A stretch of DNA of 41,700 bases from Clostridium folliculivorans. GTDB taxonomy: Bacteria > Bacillota > Clostridia > Clostridiales > Clostridiaceae. Where the stretch lies: positions 49,998 through 91,697 of the forward strand of contig NZ_BQXY01000004.1 in NCBI RefSeq assembly GCF_024341905.1, in the 5' to 3' direction. The notes beneath the pieces were generated by a model, which was not told the DNA's origin, ran no database searches, and saw only the letters and a list, made by a program, of their open reading frames with translations. Positions 7,935 to 15,894 of the stretch are shown here, one piece after another; position 1 is the stretch's first letter, and every line of letters starts with the position of its first letter. The translations under genes and the position numbers were made by a program.

Positions 7935-9128
7935 TTAAGTCAATAATTTATCTAAGTTTAAAGTTCCATCACCTTCAGCATATCTTGGAAGCTCGTGTGA
8001 GTCTGCAGATATTTGTAGTAATGATCTAATATCATTAAAGGTAAGCAATGGGTTTTTCTCTAGTAATAATGCACATACACCACAAACATATGCCGCGGAG
8101 CATGATGTTCCAGAATATGTTGCATAAGGTTCAGTGAGTTTTGATGGATATATTTTTAATCCATTTCTTTCCGAAATATAGTTTTTATCACAATTTAAAG
8201 ATTGAATATTTACGCAACCAGCAGAAACTTCTGGTTTTTGTAGTTTACCTACAGGACCAGCCGACGAATAGGAATAAGGTTTGATAGTTTTAGATGTATC
8301 TAATCCGCCTATAGTTAAGCAATTACTTAATGTAGCTAATCCCCTTATTGAATATTCTTTGCTGGGATTACTGCCAGAAGGAACTATCGGAATTAAGTTT
8401 TTGGATATTGCTAATCCTAAGAGTTTATCAAATTGTTGTAAATAAAATATGTTATCATTTGCTAGTTCAAATGGAAGAAGAATTAGTCTTATGTTTTCAT
8501 CTTCAGATGAGGATATTAAAGAATTGATAGCAAAAAGGATATCTGAAACATATCCCTTTCCAGTACCATTAAAGGCTTTATAACAATAAAGATTAGCTTT
8601 ATCAGCAATACCTTTATATAAACCGTCTGAATTACCTCCGCTTCCACATAATATGCCACTTATAAACGTTCCATGGCCATTATCATCGTATGGGTACTTG
8701 AAGTCATTTATAAGATCAACAAAAAGTCGTATCTTATTCATTGGGCTTAGAAGATCAGGGTGAGGAAATACACCGGTATCTACTATCCCTATGCCTATTC
8801 CTCTTCCTGTGAATTTATATCTTCCACCTAAATTTACGTTGTTTGCTGAAGCTACACTAGTTCCACATAGTAAACAATATCCGTCTAGACTAACATACTC
8901 AACTTCAGGGTATTCAATAAGTCTATCTATAGCTCTAGGAGACACTTCAGCTGTAATAAGGTTTAGCCAATCGATCTTATTTATGATAGTACCTTTAAAT
9001 GAGGATATTCTTTTTAAGATAGTATCGCTAAAAGATTTATATTTTATAATAACTCTATATTTTTTAAAATATTCTTTTGACATATAATATCTCAGAGAAG
9101 TATCAAGCTTGCTTTTTAAAGAAAACAT
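7935..9128 (-). CDS. Subtilisin-like serine protease (S8 family)
   Basis: Serine protease with a complete catalytic triad: Asp117 in IVDTGV, His152 in DNGHGTFISG and Ser342 in YSGTSCSAAYVCG. The start chosen is the ATG at 9128, preceded by AAAGGAG; the reading frame is open further upstream (to 9221) but without a ribosome site. The resulting 397-residue protein has no signal peptide. Its first ~80 residues could serve as a propeptide-like or inhibitory part. The lack of an export signal suggests an intracellular or spore-associated protease, but that is inference. It stands alone between a convergent M23 peptidase gene and an MBL hydrolase. Confidence 0.88.
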   Translation of the reverse strand: MFSLKSKLDTSLRYYMSKEYFKKYRVIIKYKSFSDTILKRISSFKGTIINKIDWLNLITAEVSPRAIDRLIEYPEVEYVSLDGYCLLCGTSVASANNVNLGGRYKFTGRGIGIGIVDTGVFPHPDLLSPMNKIRLFVDLINDFKYPYDDNGHGTFISGILCGSGGNSDGLYKGIADKANLYCYKAFNGTGKGYVSDILFAINSLISSSEDENIRLILLPFELANDNIFYLQQFDKLLGLAISKNLIPIVPSGSNPSKEYSIRGLATLSNCLTIGGLDTSKTIKPYSYSSAGPVGKLQKPEVSAGCVNIQSLNCDKNYISERNGLKIYPSKLTEPYATYSGTSCSAAYVCGVCALLLEKNPLLTFNDIRSLLQISADSHELPRYAEGDGTLNLDKLLT

Positions 9129-9294
9129 TATACACTCCTTTAATATTGTTAAAAGATTTCTCGTATCATAACTATCTATAAGACTCATAAAACAGTTAAA
9201 TTGTAAAATTGGAAATCTCATACAATATATTATATGTAAGAGTGCAAATTTGCTATACGATACATATGATATAGTTTAAAAATTATATAAGATT

Positions 9295-10107
9295 CTAAAA
9301 ATCTATACATTGACCTATATTAATTATCTTTATATTAGCATCATTTAAAGAAACTAATCTATCATAAGTCTCTTTGAAGTCTTCTAAGGATAGTATAAAG
9401 GTCTTGTAATGAATTGGAACCATCTTATGACAATTCATCATCTTAAACATTTTATAGCTCTCCTCAGGTGTACAATGCATTTCTGAAAATCTATCTGGTT
9501 TATAGCAGCCTACAGGCATTAAAGCTATATTAGCATCTAAGTTTTTAAATTCTTCTGTAAATGCAGTATCTCCAGCATAAAAAACCTGTTTGTTACCTGA
9601 AGTTATTAAATAAGAGTTGGAATAGCTATTTTTTCCTATATAGAATCTTCTGCCATCATGCTTTGCCTCAAAGGCTTTTATAGATACGTTGGTGTCAGAG
9701 TAAATTTCACCAGGACTTATAGCAAAAACTTTTTTAAAACCTATAAGTTTTAATATATATTTATAACCTTTAGGACATAAAACAATAGCATTTCTATTTA
9801 ATTTTCTTAGAGATGGAAAGTTTATATGGTCAGTATGACCGTGAGATAACAATATATAATTTACCTTCAGATAGTTAATATCATCTGGAACCTTTACTTG
9901 TCTTTTTATGTGACCTAAGAATGAATTGAACAATGGGTCAGTCATTATTATGTTGTTGTTTATGTTTATTAGTGAAGTTGCATGACCTAACCACCTTACA
10001 GAGTTCTCTTTAATCTGTCCCCTGTGAGCTTCTTCCATTGGTTTAGTATAAGTTTTTATATTTTTCCAAGCCATTTTAGATAAAAATATTAAATTAGAAA
10101 ATATCAT
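9295..10107 (-). CDS. Metallo-beta-lactamase fold hydrolase (UlaG/NAPE-PLD-like)
   Basis: Cytoplasmic metal-dependent hydrolase of the MBL superfamily. The 270 residues include LGHATSLI and IIMTDPLF at the first strands, the metal motif SHGHTDH, VFYAGDTAF for the bridging Asp, and the C-terminal MVPIHYKTF histidine. This pattern is that of the UlaG / N-acyl-phosphatidylethanolamine phospholipase D-like branch, whose bacterial members act on sugar-phosphate lactones or phosphodiesters. The substrate cannot be told. The ATG has AAGGTAGGA upstream. A small YdcZ-type transporter gene ends 19 bases upstream, so the two are probably co-transcribed. Confidence 0.82.
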   Translation of the reverse strand: MIFSNLIFLSKMAWKNIKTYTKPMEEAHRGQIKENSVRWLGHATSLININNNIIMTDPLFNSFLGHIKRQVKVPDDINYLKVNYILLSHGHTDHINFPSLRKLNRNAIVLCPKGYKYILKLIGFKKVFAISPGEIYSDTNVSIKAFEAKHDGRRFYIGKNSYSNSYLITSGNKQVFYAGDTAFTEEFKNLDANIALMPVGCYKPDRFSEMHCTPEESYKMFKMMNCHKMVPIHYKTFILSLEDFKETYDRLVSLNDANIKIINIGQCIDF

Positions 10108-10126
10108 AATAAGTATCCTACCTTTT

Positions 10127-10555
10127 TTATCTTTTCCATTTAAATATTATTATACCAGCAATCATTATCATTACTCCAAGTATTTCATTTAAGCCGAAAG
10201 AAATTTTTTTGCATTCGAACAGGCCAAAGGCATCTATTAATGCGGCTGCTGTAAGCTGGGCTATTAATATAGTTGCTATGGAGTAGGTTGCTCCAAGATT
10301 TTTTATGCCTTCTATGACAGTAAATATAATAATTACACCGAGCACACCTCCGAGGAGGTATATTTTACTAACATCTTTAATATTTTTGAAACTGCCTTTT
10401 CCTATTGTTAAAGCTAAAATAATGGTAATTACGAATGCAGATCCTTGGACAATAGCATTTGTCTCCCAAGTACCAATCCTTGATTCAACTCTAGTATTAA
10501 ATACTCCTTGTAAACTCATAGCAATTCCAGCTATTATAGAAAAAATAATTCCCAT
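10127..10555 (-). CDS. YdcZ-type (DUF606) DMT-superfamily membrane protein
   Basis: Small integral membrane protein of 142 residues with about five hydrophobic helices. The pattern is that of the DMT superfamily YdcZ/DUF606 group: GIAMSLQGVFNTRVESRIG near the N-terminus and GLNEILGVMIMIAGIIIF at the end. Members are half-size transporters that pair up; their substrates are mostly unknown. The start is the ATG at 10555, preceded by GAGGTGAT; an upstream extension of the frame to 10609 lacks a ribosome site. It precedes the MBL hydrolase gene by 19 bases on the same strand. Confidence 0.82.
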   Translation of the reverse strand: MGIIFSIIAGIAMSLQGVFNTRVESRIGTWETNAIVQGSAFVITIILALTIGKGSFKNIKDVSKIYLLGGVLGVIIIFTVIEGIKNLGATYSIATILIAQLTAAALIDAFGLFECKKISFGLNEILGVMIMIAGIIIFKWKR

Positions 10556-10702
10556 AAGAAAAATCACCTCAGGAATTATTGTAACCATTAAAGCATAAAA
10601 CATATACAAACTTCTTTTTTATTGTATAGCCATAAAAGCTTCTAAGGTAATTGAAATATATAGGCTTAGCTGACATGAATATTTTATAGCTTTCTATACA
10701 AT

Positions 10703-10724
10703 AAAAAAAAGCCCTTAAAGGGCT
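10703..10724 (-). terminator. Terminator of the dUTPase-like gene
   Basis: On the minus strand agccctt / aagggct, with a single unpaired base between the arms, followed by eight T. It overlaps the last codons of the gene. Confidence 0.88.
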
Positions 10725-11191
10725 ACTTTACGTAAGCTATTGTTTATAAATAATTCTTCAATTTGTTTTTCTGAGAAACAAAGGCTTGTTCCAAGGCTTA
10801 GATAATCTTCTAATAATGTTTGGTAGTGATCTTTTGACGGAGAGATTATTAAGTCATTAACATCTATGAATAAGTTTAAAAATTGGTCACTTAAACAATA
10901 ATCATTAGGTTTAATTACTAGTTCTTCTACTTCATCATATTTCTCGTCTATTCCAATTGTTAGAATGCTGCTTAAACAATTTATGTAATTGTCTAATACT
11001 GAAGATTTTACTAACTTCACATCTTTTTCAACCCAATACTTATAACATTTAGTTTCTTCTGCTAATACGCCTATCTTTATCTGAAGTTCTAAAAACTTTC
11101 TTTGAGTAAGTTTATAGTCATTTAAATTTGGGTCGAGGAGTAATGTCTTATTTAGTTCTTTTTGTTTTGTAAAAAACTTATTAAGATTCAT
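10715..11191 (-). CDS. dUTPase-like protein (dimeric all-alpha family) with altered active-site motifs
   Basis: 158 residues resembling dimeric dUTP pyrophosphatases (dUTPase_2, MazG-related), which turn dUTP into dUMP and keep uracil out of DNA. Recognisable parts are the N-terminal helix start, FLELQIKIGVLAEETKCYKYW and LDNYINCLSSILTIGID. Typical Firmicutes members, from memory, carry ELGELANE and EEYVDCLHF, which supply metal-binding acidic residues. Here the first reads KIGVLAEE and the second LDNYINCLS, so several metal ligands (E, E, D) are K, V, N. The enzyme may be inactive or changed in function. AGGGGGAT precedes the ATG. It is a single gene with its own terminator. Confidence 0.7.
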   Translation of the reverse strand: MNLNKFFTKQKELNKTLLLDPNLNDYKLTQRKFLELQIKIGVLAEETKCYKYWVEKDVKLVKSSVLDNYINCLSSILTIGIDEKYDEVEELVIKPNDYCLSDQFLNLFIDVNDLIISPSKDHYQTLLEDYLSLGTSLCFSEKQIEELFINNSLRKVAL

Positions 11192-11431
11192 ATGTATATC
11201 CCCCTATCTTCTTGGGCAAACGCCACGATAATATTGTACAAAATCTTTTGACAAATGAAAAGTTCAGTAAACGAATACAGTTTAAAAATATTTTATTTTC
11301 TAAAAAAATATATAAATTAGGCTATCAAATCATAAACTATTAAGATGGGGTAAAGTATATTAACTTTAAATTGTCAAAGTTATATTTTCCAAAAATTAAT
11401 GTTTTTATAGATAAATATAAAAACAATGAAA
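11192..11431. other. AT-rich intergenic region, no gene seen
   Basis: About 240 bases upstream of the dUTPase-like gene (minus strand) and downstream of the 2H phosphoesterase. The minus strand close to the gene has TTGTCA and TACAAT/ATTATC elements that could make a promoter, but spacing is not convincing. No ORF with a ribosome site was found. Confidence 0.4.
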
Positions 11432-11463
11432 AAAATGCTACAGCATTTGTGATGTAGCATTTT
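11432..11463. terminator. Hairpin terminator downstream of the 2H phosphoesterase
   Basis: A 10-bp stem aaaatgctac / gtagcatttt with a 12-base loop and T/A-rich flanks on both sides; about 100 bases after the stop of the minus-strand gene. Confidence 0.7.
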
Positions 11464-11560
11464 TAAACTAAAATATTAAAGCTTTATAAATAAATTTAAT
11501 TTACTATTTTCATGAAAATAAATTATTATCGAACAGTATAAGACACTAGGTTATATATAA

Positions 11561-12109
11561 TTAATAAGTTTTTAAAGTATAAGTTTTAATAATCATATCT
11601 TTTTTATTGTTAACTGGTTTCCATAATTCTACTCGATTTATCTTAGCCATATTATAAAAACCCTCTATTTTTGCGGTACTGCAAGCTATTTCATACTCTT
11701 GTTTTTTCCACTCTCTTTGAGCAAAGTTAGTATTTGCTAGTGAGACATGTAGATCCCAGTCGCTTATATTTTCTCTTACTGAAAAACCATGTAGTTTTAA
11801 AGTATCATTTATATTTCTAGCTAGTCTCTTTATATAACCTTTATTTTCTACTTTTAAATTGACAGACTTATAAGGTTCACCAAAACAAATAATATCTTTA
11901 AGTTCAACTTTAAATTTCTTGTAAGGCCTAATTATTTTAGAAATTACTTCATCTAATTTATCTAAATTTGGATTTTCTATTACTTCTAATGTAATGTGTA
12001 AGGTTGGTAAGTTTTTATATAACCTATATTTTTTAGAAAGATTTTTTTGTATAGGTTCTATTGATTTATAGGAGTCATCATCGAATAGCGCAACTAAATA
12101 ATACCTCAT
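11561..12109 (-). CDS. 2H phosphoesterase / 2'-5' RNA ligase family protein
   Basis: The 182 residues contain the two HxTx-type motifs that define the 2H phosphoesterase fold: LHITLEV near residue 39 and LHVSLAN near residue 122. They are spaced as in LigT/ThpR and the YjcG-like proteins. Members act on 2',3'-cyclic phosphate or ADP-ribose cyclic phosphate ends in RNA or nucleotide metabolism; some ligate 2'-5' RNA in vitro. The second motif has Ser in place of Thr, which is common and active in the family. AAAGAGGT precedes the ATG. It is a single gene with no functional partner next to it. Confidence 0.8.
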   Translation of the reverse strand: MRYYLVALFDDDSYKSIEPIQKNLSKKYRLYKNLPTLHITLEVIENPNLDKLDEVISKIIRPYKKFKVELKDIICFGEPYKSVNLKVENKGYIKRLARNINDTLKLHGFSVRENISDWDLHVSLANTNFAQREWKKQEYEIACSTAKIEGFYNMAKINRVELWKPVNNKKDMIIKTYTLKTY

Positions 12110-12271
12110 GTTTAACCTCTTTCAATACAATTCTCATTATATAATATACAGACTTTGTTATAAATTATAACATATTACAAGGTATAAAAAAATATGCGAA
12201 TACTTAAAATAGATATGCAAATTGTAATTTTGCAAAAATTTAAATTTAGTATTATCTAGGAGGATAAAGCC

Positions 12272-12436
12272 ATGAAACATAATGATAGTATTGGATGTGT
12301 AGTTGCAGAGTGTAAATACCATGCTAAGGACAAGAATTTTTGTAGCCTAGATCAAATAATGGTTGTAAAACATACTCCAAAAGCTGAAGACGTAGAATGT
12401 ACAGATTGTGGAAGTTTTGAAGAAGAAGGAAGATAA
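12272..12436 (+). CDS. DUF1540 cysteine-rich mini-protein
   Basis: A 54-residue protein with a strong ribosome site (AGGAGGATAAAGCC before ATG). Five cysteines occur at residues 9, 14, 24, 43 and 46, in the C-x4-C-x9-C ... C-x2-C pattern of the DUF1540 family, and the end is DCGSFEEEGR. The family occurs in clostridia and related Firmicutes, often as one or two copies per protein, and is thought to bind metal through the cysteines; the role is unknown. It stands alone, followed 9 bases later by a terminator. Confidence 0.85.
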   Translation: MKHNDSIGCVVAECKYHAKDKNFCSLDQIMVVKHTPKAEDVECTDCGSFEEEGR

Positions 12437-12444
12437 AAAATGAT

Positions 12445-12482
12445 AAAAAAGGGCAATGCTAAATAGCATTGTTCTTTTTTTT
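12445..12482 (+). terminator. Terminator of the DUF1540 gene
   Basis: Stem gcaatgct / agcattgt with an aaat loop, preceded by an A run and followed by a T run of eight or more bases. Confidence 0.88.
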
Positions 12483-12637
12483 ACAATAAAAGAATGTATT
12501 AATGATTTTTTATTTGTAAATAAAATGAATATTTATTAAAATTATTACATAAATATAGAAATTTATTTGAAAAATTCATAAAGGTACATTTTTCCACGAC
12601 ATCAACATAAAAAATCACTTTAATTATTATTACGTTA

Positions 12638-12646
12638 TGATATAAT
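12638..12646 (+). promoter_or_regulatory. Likely extended -10 promoter upstream of murA
   Basis: TGATATAAT is an extended -10 (TGnTATAAT). A weak TTTAAT-like -35 lies about 17 bases upstream. This would give a murA leader of about 140 bases. The rest of the 12483-12792 gap shows no ORF or clear structure. Confidence 0.5.
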
Positions 12647-12792
12647 GGAAACTATGGACAAGTGCTTTATTTAGTGATTTTTGACAATATCTATGTATTA
12701 TTTTGTTGAAAATTGTAAGGCATTATTTGGATAATTGTTCTTTAGTTAGGGGAATTTATATATATAAAATAAGTGAGCAAGGGTGAAGTAGT

Positions 12793-14055
12793 ATGGAAAG
12801 GTTAGTTATAAATGGAGGCTACAAGCTTAGGGGAGTAGTAGAAATTGCTGGTGCAAAGAATGCAGCTGTAGCTATATTACCTGCAGCTATATTAGCAAGT
12901 GAAGGAAAATCTATAATAGATAATATACCTGATATAGAAGATGTTCACTGCTTAGAGAGAATACTTAAAGGTTTAGGATGTACTGTAAATAAGATAGATA
13001 ATAATACTTTAGAGATAGATTCATCAGATATGAATACGGTAGAAGCGTGTACAGCAGATGTCAGAGCTATGAGAGCTTCTTACTATTTTATAGGTGCTAT
13101 GTTATCAAGATTTAAGAGAGCAAAGGTTGATTTACCAGGAGGATGCCCTATAGGGGTTAGACCTATCGATCAACATATAAAAGGCTTCGAAGCTATGGGC
13201 GCAGAAGTTATCATAGAGCATGGTGCTGTAAACATAAAAGCAGATAGATTAGTTGGAGCTAATATATTTTTTGATGTTGTAAGTGTTGGAGCTACTATTA
13301 ACGTTATGATAGCAGCAACAATGGCTGAAGGTGTAACGGTATTAGAAAATGTTGCAAAAGAGCCACATGTAGTAGATGTAGCAAACTTCCTTAATTCAAT
13401 GGGCGCTGATATAAAAGGTGCTGGAACAGATATAATAAGGATAAGAGGAGTAGAGTCTATGAAAGGACACAATTATAGTGTTATACCTGATCAAATTGAA
13501 GCAGGTACTTTCATGATTGCTGCTGCTGCAACTAAAGGTGATATCACAATAACAAATGTTATTCCAAAGCATCTTGAATCAATAACTGCAAAACTTTTAG
13601 AGATGGGTGCAATAATTGAAGAAGGCGATGACAGTATTAGAGTTGCAGTGGATAAACCATTAAGAGGGGTTAGCATAAAGACTGCACCATACCCTGGATT
13701 TCCAACAGACGTTCAACAACCTATGTCTACGCTTCTTTGCGTGGCTGATGGAAGAAGCATGATAACAGAAACAATATGGGAAAGTAGATTAAAACACCTT
13801 GATGAACTTAAGAAGATGGGTGCATCTGTGAAAGTTGAAGGAAGAGTTGCTGTTTTAGAAGGTGTAAGTAAGTTAACAGGAGCAATTGTAAAGGCTACAG
13901 ATCTTAGAGCTGGGGCAGCAATGGTTATTGCTGGACTAGTTGCAGAAGGAAAAACTGAGATATGCAGTATTGAACACATTGATAGAGGATATCCGCATAT
14001 AGAAACTAAGTTTAGAGAATTAGGTGCAGATATATATAGAATTCAAGAGGAATAA
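12793..14055 (+). CDS. murA: UDP-N-acetylglucosamine 1-carboxyvinyltransferase MurA
   Basis: Catalyses the first committed step of peptidoglycan synthesis: transfer of enolpyruvate from PEP to UDP-GlcNAc in the cytoplasm. The 420 residues match the family length and the inside-out alpha/beta barrel of EPSP-synthase relatives. Lys22-Asn23 in AGAKNAAVA bind substrate. Cys118 in [12 protein letters not shown] is the PEP-binding cysteine that fosfomycin alkylates, so the enzyme should be of the fosfomycin-sensitive type. Low-GC Gram-positives often have two MurA paralogues; which one this is cannot be told here. Followed after 25 bases by walJ, probably in one transcript. Confidence 0.95.
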   Translation: MERLVINGGYKLRGVVEIAGAKNAAVAILPAAILASEGKSIIDNIPDIEDVHCLERILKGLGCTVNKIDNNTLEIDSSDMNTVEACTADVRAMRASYYFIGAMLSRFKRAKVDLPGGCPIGVRPIDQHIKGFEAMGAEVIIEHGAVNIKADRLVGANIFFDVVSVGATINVMIAATMAEGVTVLENVAKEPHVVDVANFLNSMGADIKGAGTDIIRIRGVESMKGHNYSVIPDQIEAGTFMIAAAATKGDITITNVIPKHLESITAKLLEMGAIIEEGDDSIRVAVDKPLRGVSIKTAPYPGFPTDVQQPMSTLLCVADGRSMITETIWESRLKHLDELKKMGASVKVEGRVAVLEGVSKLTGAIVKATDLRAGAAMVIAGLVAEGKTEICSIEHIDRGYPHIETKFRELGADIYRIQEE

Positions 14056-14080
14056 AAAATAGAATCATGGGGGAAAAGGC

Positions 14081-14875
14081 ATGATATTTTGCTCATTATA
14101 CAGTGGTAGTAGTGGCAATAGTATATTTGTGCGTTCAGATAGCGGAAAAGTGCTAATAGATGCTGGGCTGCCAGGGAAGAAAATCGATTCAGCTTTAAGT
14201 GAAATAGGACAGAATCCTTCCGAAATAGATGGAATATTTATAACCCATGAGCATTCAGATCATATTAAAGGTATAGGAGTTTTATCTAGGAAGTACAATA
14301 TTCCTATATATGCAAATGAAGCTACTTGGAATGCCATGGAGAATCAAGTAGGCAAGATAAAAGAAGAAAATATCAGAATTATAGATAAAAGAAGTACAAT
14401 TGAAGTAAAAGACTTGGAAATTAGATGCTTTAATATACCTCATGATGCAGCAGGTCCTATGGGGTATACTATAAGGTCTAAAGGAAGATCGGTAAGTGTT
14501 GCAACAGATTTTGGTACATTCACTGAGGAGATAAAGGAAAATATAAAAGATTCTGAAGTTATACTTCTGGAAAGTAATCATGACATACAGATGCTTAAAT
14601 ATGGACCGTATCCGTATCCTTTAAAGAGGAGAATATTAAGTGAAATAGGACATCTCTCAAATGAGGATTGTGGCAAAGCAATTGTAGATATATTTAGAGG
14701 AGATAAGCCTAAGAAGATAATATTAGGACATTTAAGTAATACTAATAATCATCCGGATTTAGCTTTCCAAACAGTATTAAATGTATTGAATGATAACAAT
14801 ATAAAAGATGGCAAAGATGTTTATCTAACTTTAGCAGATAGACATAAACCAAGTAGTTATATCGAGCTTAAATAA
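14081..14875 (+). CDS. walJ: MBL-fold exonuclease-like protein WalJ (YycJ)
   Basis: The 264-residue metallo-beta-lactamase fold protein begins with MIFCSLYSGSSGNSIFV, the hallmark N-terminus of the YycJ/WalJ group. It has the metal motif THEHSDH (about residue 56), ATDFGTFTEE for the bridging region, and a C-terminal KIILGHLSNTNN histidine. The B. subtilis homologue is reported as a 5'-3' exonuclease linked to mismatch repair. In Bacillus it sits in the walRK operon next to the CxxH/CxxC gene and rlmH. Here walRK is absent, but the CxxH/CxxC gene follows after 26 bases and rlmH lies 4.3 kb on. GGGGGAAAAGG precedes the ATG. Confidence 0.9.
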   Translation: MIFCSLYSGSSGNSIFVRSDSGKVLIDAGLPGKKIDSALSEIGQNPSEIDGIFITHEHSDHIKGIGVLSRKYNIPIYANEATWNAMENQVGKIKEENIRIIDKRSTIEVKDLEIRCFNIPHDAAGPMGYTIRSKGRSVSVATDFGTFTEEIKENIKDSEVILLESNHDIQMLKYGPYPYPLKRRILSEIGHLSNEDCGKAIVDIFRGDKPKKIILGHLSNTNNHPDLAFQTVLNVLNDNNIKDGKDVYLTLADRHKPSSYIELK

Positions 14876-14901
14876 CTTTAAAATAGGAAGGGTATGATAT
14901 A

Positions 14902-15066
14902 ATGAGTGATTATATTGAAAAGCTAAGTTGTGAAGACCATGTAGATGTTGCAATAGATGAGTACATAGACCAGTTTGAGACATTCCCTAACCTTGAAAAT
15001 ACTGATACAGGAAGCTGCAATTACTGCAATTCTAAGGCTGTATACAAGATTAGTGGGGAAAAGTAG
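14902..15066 (+). CDS. CxxH/CxxC mini-protein
   Basis: A 54-residue protein starting at an ATG preceded by GGAAGGGTATGATATA. It carries CEDH at residues 10-13 and CNYC at residues 39-42, plus the conserved middle VDVAIDEYIDQFETFP. This is the CxxH/CxxC family, found next to walJ and rlmH in Bacillaceae. The Cys and His residues probably bind one zinc. The function is unknown. The position 26 bases after walJ preserves half of the classical gene order and supports the call. Confidence 0.85.
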   Translation: MSDYIEKLSCEDHVDVAIDEYIDQFETFPNLENTDTGSCNYCNSKAVYKISGEK

Positions 15067-15148
15067 CAAATTATAAATTATAATCTTGAAAAACATAGAA
15101 GTAATTAGTATAATTTCAATAGAATAACATTAAGAAGGAGATAATATA

Positions 15149-15652
15149 ATGAGTTTATATAGTCAATGGACTGATATGGTTGTAGATTATGTTAAGACTA
15201 AAGGGGAAGCAGCTTTTTGGTCAGAATATAGTGATATAGAAAGAAGAATATACACTGAACTGCTTGGTAGTCACAATACAGTAAAGAAGGCTACAATTGA
15301 AGAGTTAGCTAAAGATTATAGCACAACATCAGAATTTGTAATGGGGTTCGTTGATGGTATAAACGAAAGTCTTAAAAATCCTTATGATCTTGAAAACATA
15401 GGTGCTGACCAAGAACTAGTGTTTGATATAGATTTTGAACAACTATATTTTAATATGTTAGATGCTAAAGCTGACTATCTTTATGATCTTCCTCAATGGG
15501 ATGGAATATTCTCAGTAGAAAAGAGAAAAGAAATAGCTGTTCAGTATAGAGAATCAAAAATAGCAAGAAATGAAAATAAGATCGGTAGAAATGATCCATG
15601 TCCATGTGGAAGTGGAAAGAAATATAAAAAGTGCTGCGGTAAAGGTGAATAG
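15149..15652 (+). CDS. SEC-C motif protein
   Basis: The 167-residue soluble protein has a C-terminal zinc-binding SEC-C motif ([16 protein letters not shown], residues 149-164), as at the end of SecA. The acidic, helical N-terminal domain of about 130 residues ([19 protein letters not shown] and [19 protein letters not shown]) is of the kind seen in other clostridial stand-alone SEC-C proteins. In SecA and YecA the motif helps binding to SecB, ribosomes or metal; the role of stand-alone proteins in Gram-positives is unsettled. AAGGAGATAATATA precedes the ATG. A terminator follows 28 bases after the stop. Confidence 0.8.
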   Translation: MSLYSQWTDMVVDYVKTKGEAAFWSEYSDIERRIYTELLGSHNTVKKATIEELAKDYSTTSEFVMGFVDGINESLKNPYDLENIGADQELVFDIDFEQLYFNMLDAKADYLYDLPQWDGIFSVEKRKEIAVQYRESKIARNENKIGRNDPCPCGSGKKYKKCCGKGE

Positions 15653-15680
15653 ATACTAGTTTTATACTAGGTATTAATAA

Positions 15681-15714
15681 AAAGGGTTCGGTAGATATAT
15701 CTACTGAACCTTTT
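15681..15714 (+). terminator. Terminator after the SEC-C gene
   Basis: Stem aaagggttcggtaga / tctactgaacctttt with wobble pairs and a tata loop, ending in TTTT. Confidence 0.85.
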
Positions 15715-15894
15715 CCGTGTTTCAGGTGAATGATATACTAATAAAAATAATAGGAAACTGTTAATGAGTTATCAATAATAACGATAATTAAGTATGCAAG
15801 TAGTATTTGGATATAATTATACAGGCAAGCAGTTATTTATGTAATAGTGCTATAGTTTTATTTAAATCTTGCAAATAAAAGTCAGGAGGAAAGT

